A DNA stretch of 64,000 nucleotides from Blasia pusilla (taxonomy: Eukaryota; Marchantiophyta; Marchantiopsida; Blasiales), in NCBI GenBank assembly GCA_050084515.1, contig CM114271.1, positions 52,948,001-53,012,000 of the forward strand. The letters run 5' to 3'. Shown one piece after another: positions 53,976-61,145 of the stretch. Positions within the stretch are counted from its first letter, which is position 1; each line of letters starts with the position of its first letter. Both the position numbers and the translations under genes were made by a program. The notes beneath the pieces were generated by a model that worked only from the letters and a program-made list of their open reading frames with translations, was not told where the DNA came from and searched no databases.

Positions 53976-54098
53976 CAACGGTGGCACCACGAGCTCAGGG
54001 AGGATACCGGGAGCCCGTGGCTCCCGGTATCCTCCTTGAGCTCATGGTGCCACCGTTGAGCCGCATATGAAGACTTGCGCCTTCATATGCGGCTCAAC
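53976..54098. repeat. Two consecutive fold-back palindromes in gag (element D)
   Basis: The first has 40-nt arms (53976-54015 and 54019-54058), matching at 38 of 40 positions with a 3-nt loop. The second has perfect 18-nt arms (54055-54072 and 54081-54098) with an 8-nt loop. They share GTTG at 54055-54058. Compared with the proteins of C and E, the inner arms are extra sequence. Confidence 0.92.
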
Positions 54099-54732
54099 AG
54101 CAACTGCCTACTATTACTTGTTGGTCATGTGGTGGAGCCCATCATCAGCGCCATTGCACTTGTCAGGATCATGGACGTATGCCTCAGCATGGAGGAGGAG
54201 ATGGTGCTGCACCAGGAGGTTATCAGTGTGACTATTGTCAGAGGTATGGTCATACACGCGACATGTGTTTCAGCTTACATCCTGAGTTACGTTCGGACCG
54301 AGGGCCAGAGAGAGCACCAGAGCAAGTAGCCGGTCCGGGTGGGCCTAGAGATCGTGCACTAGGTGGTCCCGTTGGGGGACAAGGAGCTGGAGTTGCCCGA
54401 CAGGGTGGTGGAGCTGCCCGTGGAGGAGGTAGAGTACCACCACCTAGACGCGCCGAGGGAGATGCCGGACGTAAGGCTGGGATGGCAGCTCAGATACAGC
54501 AGCTACAGGAGCAGATTGCCGCTATGGGCTTGAGGTTACCCGATGCCGGATCCGTGGCATCGACATCATATGGAGCAGCTAGAGATCTGGAGGATCCTGG
54601 TTGGATGTGCGGGGTTGCCCTGATGGAGGCCGCCGTAGTTGTGACGCGTGGAGCAGCCGTAGAGTTGGATCCACAGCGAGGGGAAGCCAGAAAACAGACT
54701 AGGCTTCCTCAGTCTTTCACGTTGTCCGAAGC

Positions 54733-54761
54733 GATGAGGACCCCATTGATGGGTCCTCATC
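54733..54761. repeat. Small perfect inverted repeat in gag (element D)
   Basis: GATGAGGACCC (54733-54743) and GGGTCCTCATC (54751-54761) with a 7-nt loop. C and E differ here in protein sequence. Confidence 0.65.
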
Positions 54762-55152
54762 AAAGTTCCTTGAGAGTTGGTGATGTTGTTGGTGTGCAGA
54801 CACGGAGGGCGATGGGAGAAGCGAGTGCGACGACTCCTATTGTTGATGCTCAGGAGGGGCATGTGTCCAACACATTGTTGGGGGCGGCCACCGTTGTGTA
54901 CCCCACTCCTTTATTTTCTGCTTCCGATGTTATGACGGTGGGGGGTACGCCCGCCGAGGCTTTTTGGCTGGCCGCGTCGCTATGTGAGCGCGGAGTTGGA
55001 GTTTCTGCATCACGTTCAGAGATGATTGTAGAGGAGGTGATGGACCTGCCCTTGGAGCGGATGCTCGGACCTTCCACGTCATATTCATGGCAAGCTGCGG
55101 CTGCTAGGATGGCGGAGATGCCCGCTAGACCCGCGATAGGGTTTAGGGTGCC

Positions 55153-55605
55153 ATGGCTTCTCCTGGTGTTGTGTTGCTGGATAACCGAGGAGAGGTCTTC
55201 CAGTTGGTGAGTCCTGGAGGTAGAGCTTTTAGTCCGCAGCGCGTCTTGTTGGATTCTGGAACACAACCCCTGATGTTGGGGAAAGCGTCATTCAAAGGAT
55301 TGGGCTTGACGAGAGCCGATGTGGACCGTTGTCCATTCCGGATACAGACATCCTTGGGTGGAGCAAGTACCACACACTATATCACCCGACAAGAGGTCGT
55401 GGTGAGGATTCGCCCGGGACATCCTACAGATGAGTCCATAGTGCGCGCCAAGGCGATAGTGATTGATGCAGAGTCCTACGACGTCTTGGTTGGTGGAGCA
55501 TTGTTATACCCGATGGGGTTTTCCCTGGATTACTGGGAGGAGTCAGCGTCCTATAGACCAAGATGGCAATCAGATGATGGGCGCCTTAGCCCATTACCCG
55601 TTTGA
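55153..55605 (+). pseudogene. Aspartic protease (element D)
   Basis: Active site LLDSGTQPLMLGKA, then QTSLGGASTTHY and ESYDVLVGGALLYPMGF. The frame ends at 55603, where B has CGA and D has TGA. Otherwise it is well preserved. It would cleave the Gag-protease-methyltransferase precursor. Confidence 0.85.
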
Positions 55606-57193
55606 TTCACAGGTGCAGTGATCGAGCAACGGCCAGGAGAGATGGCGACCTTAACAGCATTTAGCAGTGCCATCACTTGGCCTAGTGATTTGATTGAGGG
55701 ACATGTCCATGCAGAGGATACTCCCATTCCTAACATTTCTATGGAGAGGAGTGTTATGGTAGCTGCATCATTCCGTGGAGGAGAGGTGCCGTTGTGGGGC
55801 TCGGCGAGGAGCCGGACGATTGGCGAGATGAGCACGTCATCACCGCGTGGAGCGAGGCGTTTGCACCGGACCGTGACGGGTCTGAGGAACCCGAGGTAGC
55901 AGGGAGTGCTATGATGACATCCTTGGATACCACACCCATTGTGTGGTGTACCCCGGAGGAGGGTATTCGAGTGTTAGATCTCTTTGGAGGGATTAGTACC
56001 GGGTTCTTTCTTTGTTTTTGCAGCAGGAGTGCGACAACAGATACTGTATGTGGAGAGTGATGATGTTGCAAGGCGCGTCTCACTACGACATGTGGCGCAG
56101 TTACGCCTACGTTTTCCTGACTTATTGTCTGCGACCGTAGTACAGGGGTACCAGAGTTCCCTACCGAGGGATATCTCGTTGTTGGGGGCGCAAGACTTAG
56201 AGCGGGTAGGGACCATTGATTTGGTCATTTTCGGTTGGCCATGTCAGGGCCAATCGAGTGCAGGATAAGGCAGCGGGTTGGCTGACACTCGGTCCAAGTT
56301 GTTTTGGGAGATGTTGAGGGTCTTACGGCACTTGTAGGAGCACCAGTCTCATTCTCCAGCCTACATTCTGGAGAATGTGCCGATCTTAGGAGACTCCCGG
56401 TCACGGGTGGTGACGAGTGCTCATCAGGTACGTGCCTGGATCGGCCTAGCAGTGATCTTGGATGCGTCGAGTGTAGGTTCTAGAGCCCATCGCCCGCGTC
56501 TATGGTGGACCGACTTGGTGCCCCATGCGGTGTTACGGAGGGCGTATGCGAGAGTAGAGCGCCCCTCCCATTTGTTAGTGGATTCCATTCTAGATCTAGG
56601 TCATCGATCATAGGCAGTGAGGCACGATGATCGACCACCGTTGACTGTGGTCAACAGGGTAAGTAGGCCGCGGGCAGCCTTGTCCACATTTGTGAGTTTT
56701 CCCGCTTCCTATGCATACAAGGAGGCGGGTCCTGGCTTAGTTTGGGATGACCAGGTTCAGCGGTTAGTGGAGCCCAAGGCCGACGAGAGAGAGCGAGCGA
56801 TGGGATTTCCCCACAGGAGTGACGGCAGTACCTTCAGTGTCAGAGGCATCACGACGTCATGTCTTGGGTCAGGCGATGGACCTGAACTGCTTGACATGGA
56901 TCCTCACCTTGGGAGTGGCTGAGCAGCGTCGTATGAGACCGCGACAGATCACAGCGGTTGTGTTGGTGAGCCCCATGCCTACCGAGACGGTGGAGGCAGT
57001 GGCTGGGGGCGAGACCCGAGGAGAACGGGAGAGACACCCTTGGACTTCTTGGGATGTTTTGCAGGTATGCAAGGAGATGATAGCCACAACATCGAGCATG
57101 GTTTCGGGCACTACCCGTGGAGGAGATCAGAGTTTGCAGTTGGTTGCAGGAGAGCGGCCAAGTGTTGTTGTTTGAGACGGGGTTGCACCATAG
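55606..57193 (+). pseudogene. DNMT3-like cytosine-C5 methyltransferase (element D)
   Basis: After a linker, motif I VLDLFGGISTG (about 55970-56000) is followed by a small frame disturbance. Next come YVESDDVARRVSLRHV, GAQDLERVGTIDLVIFGWPC (catalytic Cys, near 56232-56250) with QGQSSAG, YILENVPILGDS, GSRAHRPRLWWTDL and a short recognition region. The C-terminal block SEASRRHVLGQAMDLNCLTW ends the domain. Stops at 56266, 56336, 56611 and 57173 are C-to-T or G-to-A changes relative to B. The order of motifs and the C-terminal signature point to DNMT3, the de novo methyltransferase family of early land plants, algae and animals, and not to DRM, MET1 or CMT. Confidence 0.9.
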
Positions 57194-57199
57194 CAACCA
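57191..57199 (+). promoter_or_regulatory. Conserved leaky stop UAG-CAA-CCA (element D)
   Basis: CCA TAG CAA CCA, with METWEP in phase 45 bases later at 57236. The conserved spacer encodes a Pro-rich linker in all copies. Confidence 0.8.
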
Positions 57200-58660
57200 C
57201 CGATACCTGCGCCGAAGAGTCCTATCGTAGTCACGATGGAGACTTGGGAGCCAGATATGGGCCCTAAGTTGACAAGAGGAGAGCGGCGCCGAATACATCA
57301 GTTCCTCAAGAGTTATAGCAGCTGCTTTGCGTTTAGCATGGACGATTTGGGTACGCTGAAGGGACTGGGGATCCGCATTGAGTTGTCGAGTGATACACCG
57401 ATCATCCGACGACCCTACAGGTACTGTGATATGGAGAGGGCTCTGATTCAAAGTAGGAGCCAGAACATGGTCAGAGCAAGACTAGTGGAGATGTCGCATG
57501 GGGAGTATGCATCTGCCACTGTCATGCCTGCCAAGAAGGATGTGCATGGCAACTGGACGGATAGGCAGATGTGTGGGGATTACCGACCTATCAATTGGCA
57601 GAAGAAGTCCGATAGGTATGCCATGCCCACCCCTGAGGAGATCTTTGATGCGATTGGTCACGCAAAGGTCTTCAGTTCATTGGATTTACGAGCCGGATAC
57701 CATTGTTTGTACCAGTGGTGGTTCTTACCATTTGGGTTAAAGAACGCCCCGGCTGAGTTTCAGAGGGTCATGGATAGGATCTTGACTGGTCTGGATTTTG
57801 CTAGGTGTTATATTGATGATATCGTAGTCTTTAGCGCCACGGTTGAGGAGCATGAGCGACATCTAGAGGAGGTGTTTCGACAATTGCAATTACATGGGCT
57901 GAAGCTACATCCAAGCAAGTGCAAGTTCTTCTACGACCAGATTGAGTACTTGGGTCATACGATATACCCAGGGGGCCTTGGTGTTCAGCAAACGAAGGTA
58001 GAGGCTATCTCACGCATTCCACGCCCCTGAGATGTGAGCCGTGTTCGCGCATTCATGGGATTGGCGAACTTCTATCGGCGATACGTCAAGGGATTCAGTT
58101 CGATTGCAAAGCCACTCACCTTGCTGACCAAGGTGGATCACGAGTGGCACTGGGGGGATGAGCAGGTGCGAGGATTTCAGTTGCTCAAGGATAGGTTGAC
58201 GTGTGCGCCCATCTTGAGGAGACCGATCAGGGGGCGTCCTTTCCAGTTGCACACAGATTGGAGCATGTTGGGGCTTGGAGCGGTGCTCACTCAGCATGAT
58301 GATGAGGGTAGAGAGTTCATGGTGGCTTACGCTAGCCGCTCGAACAACGCTGCAGAGGCGAAGTACAGCTCGTATGAGGGTGAGTGCTTGGTTGCGGTGT
58401 GGGTTGTCGTGCATTTAAGGTGTTACTTATTCGGCAACCCCTTTACCATCATCACTGATCATCAACCACTGAAGTGGTTGATGGAGTCCAACAAGCTTAC
58501 AGGGAAGCTTGCGAGATGGGCTCTATTATTGCAGGAGTATGATTTTCACGTGGTACATAGACCTGGGATGCTCAACCAAGATGCAGATGGGTTGAGTCGT
58601 AACCCATGCCCGAGTCAGCGAGATGCGACTGGAGCTTGATGGCATGGAGAGAGTGATGAG
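57194..58660 (+). pseudogene. Reverse transcriptase and RNase H (element D)
   Basis: A single frame runs from METWEPDMGPKL through FRRPYRY-like IIRRPYRY, MCGDYRPINWQ, LDLRAGYH, a small deletion, FLPFGLKNAPAEF, YIDDIVVFS and HGLKLHPSKCKFF to the connection GLANFYRRYVKG. It goes on into RNase H ([48 protein letters not shown]). Stops occur only at 58028 and 58637; the latter is CGA in B. The deletion removes about 20 residues (HQLPI to DCLY region). The catalytic motif is intact. Confidence 0.92.
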
Positions 58661-60188
58661 GAGTCGGTGCCAGGATGGCACGCGTCAGCCTATTTAGGCA
58701 TGTTGGCTATGGAGAGCCAGAGTGTGGAGACTTCGATGGCGAGGTCTAATGGAGAGTCCTTGGATCCCGAGGCCTGTGAGGAGACGACAGGTGCCCGAGA
58801 TATTCATGATGATGGAGTAGTCTTGGAGTACCTTCGTACTGGCAGCGTTGCGAGCACTGTGGGTGCTAGAGAGCGAGATCGGATCCTACAGCGGGCCAGA
58901 AAGTTCCATTGGGAGGGGACACATGTTTTGAGGGTTTGGGAGGATGGCAGAGTACGCGTAGTGCCGCATCCTTCGCATAGAGCATGACTAGTGTAGCATG
59001 CCCACGAGGAGTTGCACTTTGGGGTGAAGCGGACGTACAGCAGTTTGTTGCCAGGTGCATGGTGTGGATCGGGTCCGAGCATCGTTCAATGCTCCGACTC
59101 CACAATTGCATCCATTATCGATCATGGGCTTAGGGTATAGATGGATTTTGGATTTTGCAGGACCTTTGCCTTTGATGGAGCGTCACAATCGTTATGTGTT
59201 GGTGATGATCGAGCACTTCTCGAAGTGGATCGAGTTGGTTGCATTGCCTGACAAAGCGAGCGAGGGAGTGGCTTATGCCTTCCTTGATAGAGTGTTGAGT
59301 CATTATGGCGCACCGTCTGAGGTGTTGACAGACCAGGGTACCGAGTTTCGCAGTGAGTTTCAAGCCTTGTATGATCAGGCGCTGATCGACCACCGCACGA
59401 CTTCGCGAGATCATCCCGAGGCGGATGGATTAGCGGAGAGAGTTGTGCAGATGGTGAAGCGGGGTTTACGCAAGTATGGTTTGCACAGAGGTCACCTAGG
59501 AGATTGGGACCTCCAGTTGCCATGGTTGGCGATGGGATACAGATTCAGCAGGCAAACATCCTTAGCATCTTTTTCACCGTACTTGCTACTTTATGGCCGA
59601 GAGCCAGATTTACCTGCGGCCATTCGTTGAGATGCTGGTGAGGTGCTGGACCTTGATGACCCAGATGTATGGGTGCGAGCATGTTCTCAGAGGGCTGAGA
59701 TATTTTGGAGAGTGATGCCCATGGCGTTCGAGAACTTGGCGATTGCGCAACATCGGGATACGTTGAGGTATGCGACTATTCGGGGTGGTGATTATCGACC
59801 AACTATCCGGAGGTTTCATCAGGGAGATTATGTCTACTTGCAGCAGATGGCACCGACGACGTTGGATGTGACTGCAGGGCGCACTATCCTAAGAGTGCGT
59901 GACGTTTTGCCATCCGGTGTTCTCTTGCTGGAGGGACGCGATGGTATGGTATGGAAGGACCATGTGCGTAATTGTGCACCATGTCACCTTCCTAACATTG
60001 ATGGTACAGTGGATCCGAGCTTAGCAGTAGTTCCTGCAGGCTTGCGTTGTATGTTGTGTGGTTATGCCCGTGGTGCGGCCACGATGCTAGTCTGTGATGG
60101 TTGTTCGAGAGGTTGGCATATGGCATGTCTGACGCCACCTCTCACTAGGGTTCCTCGGGGACGATGGATGTGTCCCAGATGTACATAG
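58661..60188 (+). pseudogene. Integrase with C-terminal PHD finger (element D)
   Basis: The N-terminal zinc-binding region is degraded (HAHEEL.HFGVKRTY near 59000). From 59055 one frame holds the core: WILDFAGPLP (first Asp), LTDQGTEF (second Asp) and HPEADGLAERVV (Glu). Then come the C-terminal region (GDYVYLQQ, ILRVRDVLPSGVLLL) and a PHD finger at 60048-60185 with C4HC3 spacing (CMLC, CDGC, WHMAC, WMCPRC). The only stop in this frame is TGA at 59628, CGA in B. The PHD occupies the place where chromoviruses carry a chromodomain, which steers integration. It may bind histone H3 tails. Confidence 0.9.
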
Positions 60189-60248
60189 AGGAGATACTAG
60201 GTAGGTTTTGATCTCGACTTTTTCTCTGGCATGGATGATAGGAAGGCG

Positions 60249-60283
60249 ACTAACGATGGGGCCACATGAGCACCCGGCCTTCT
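60249..60283 (+). other. Conserved 3' untranslated block (element D)
   Basis: Same block as in B and C. It lies about 60 bases after the PHD stop codon and about 90 bases before the polypurine tract. Confidence 0.7.
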
Positions 60284-60363
60284 TGCTCTTAGCGTCCGAG
60301 AGATGTATATCATGGTAAGTAGGGATAGATGATTATCTAGAGTTAGAGGGATCTAACCACCAG

Positions 60364-60376
60364 CTAGGGGGGCGAT
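60364..60376 (+). other. Polypurine tract of element D
   Basis: CTAGGGGGGCGAT lies immediately before the terminal unit and is the best preserved of the three tracts besides C. Confidence 0.7.
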
Positions 60377-60504
60377 TGGAGATATTTTGGTACTTCTTGT
60401 CTCGTTGTTTGGATGCCATGAGTTAGCATGGGATTGTGCGTGATTGTGTGTGTGTTCGATGACAGCGATGTATGTTGTGTAGCGATGTGTATGCGCACGA
60501 CATG
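60377..60504 (+). repeat. Inner flanking unit before the 3' LTR of D
   Basis: Begins TGGAGATATTTTGG and ends GCACGACA. Copy of 61022-61145. Confidence 0.78.
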
Positions 60505-61020
60505 TGTCACGTCCTTTAGGATAGATCGGTGAGATCTAGTAGAGCGTCTTCAAGAGTAGTGGAAGGTAGGCCTAGGAGGTCGAGGATGACTTGCTGAGGC
60601 CCCGGGAAACCTGAGAGAACAGGTTTCCCCTTCGTTTCGGCTCATTTGGAGCCATATTGAAGAACTTACTATTTTAGGTAAGTACCATTTTGAGGATATG
60701 TTCAACTTTCTATTTTTGTTAAGTGGCCTTTGACCTCCTACATCAGGTCAAGAGCCAAGGAGGTGACTTGGGAGAATAGATTACCATGGAGAGAGCTTGG
60801 GCGAGGGGAGGGGTATATATCCCAAGGAGAGAGAGCTTGAGAGCTCATTCTCTCTTTGTTGAACCTCTTGGCATGAGGTGGCGGAACTATGGTCCCTTGC
60901 CTTGTGAGTGTAACCCAAGCCTCTCATTAGGAGAGTGGGTTTGGTTTGACATGAGAGAGAGTGCACACCTTTGAGAGCTATGGTGTGAGATTGTGTAGAG
61001 AGAGATTGGATCTTACTTTA
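60505..61020 (+). repeat. 3' LTR of element D
   Basis: Starts TGTCACGTCC and ends CTTACTTTA, closely similar to the LTR of B. It contains the conserved hairpin GGGAAACCTG/CAGGTTTCCC (60604-60629) and a TATATAT box near 60814, followed by a GAGA-rich probable start region. Confidence 0.8.
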
Positions 61021-61021
61021 T

Positions 61022-61145
61022 TGGAGATATTTTGGTACTTCTTGTCTCGTTGTATGGATGCCATGAGTTAGCCTGGGATCGTGCGTGATCGTGCGTGTGT
61101 TGGATGACAGCGATGTATGTTGTGTAGCGATGTGTATGCGCACGA
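61022..61145 (+). repeat. Outer flanking unit beyond the 3' LTR of D
   Basis: Near copy of 60377-60500 and ends at GCGCACGA as in B. Unrelated sequence follows. Confidence 0.78.

Larger units (their letters stand above)
53103..55152 (+). pseudogene. Gag with CCHC zinc knuckle (element D)
   Basis: The ORF opens with an acidic start (MSSSDEEEGVEEF), then FIGEFRSWCDSQ, FQHLEGAPMDDNHEF, a stop at 53427, and the capsid core FNPVVEFFAELRTSYQGVRTEKL with GESLREAYTRLRRLI. After a frameshift near 53765 it continues with LRDVFRTAENIERNMAEE. A fold-back insertion (53976-54098) breaks the nucleocapsid linker. A canonical zinc knuckle CDYCQRYGHTRDMC (54227-54268), a Gly/Arg-rich stretch, a coiled coil (MAAQIQQLQEQIAAM) and a Pro-containing tail complete it. 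It forms the particle shell and binds RNA. A frameshift near 55150 separates it from protease; E shows the two are fused. Confidence 0.88.
49907..61145 (+). mobile_element. Element D: most complete Ty3/gypsy-DNMT element
   Basis: The last 210 bp of the LTR (49907-50116) lie at the left and a full LTR complex (60377-61145) at the right. Between them are a long leader probably containing other inserted DNA, gag, protease, methyltransferase, leaky stop, RT, RNase H, integrase and PHD finger, 3' block and polypurine tract. All domains are present. It is disabled by a handful of stops and frameshifts and by fold-back insertions in gag. It is the best template for describing the family. Confidence 0.88.

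Noticed and set aside
55606-57193. Methyltransferase as a host gene disrupted by retrotransposons
   Set aside because: The domain lies between protease and RT, in frame, in five separate copies on both strands, so it belongs to the element.
55606-57193. Methyltransferase as a DRM-type (permuted) or bacterial restriction-type enzyme
   Set aside because: The motifs run in order I, IV, VI, VIII, C-terminal block, so it is not permuted. The C-terminus matches DNMT3 and no restriction endonuclease or specificity gene is nearby.
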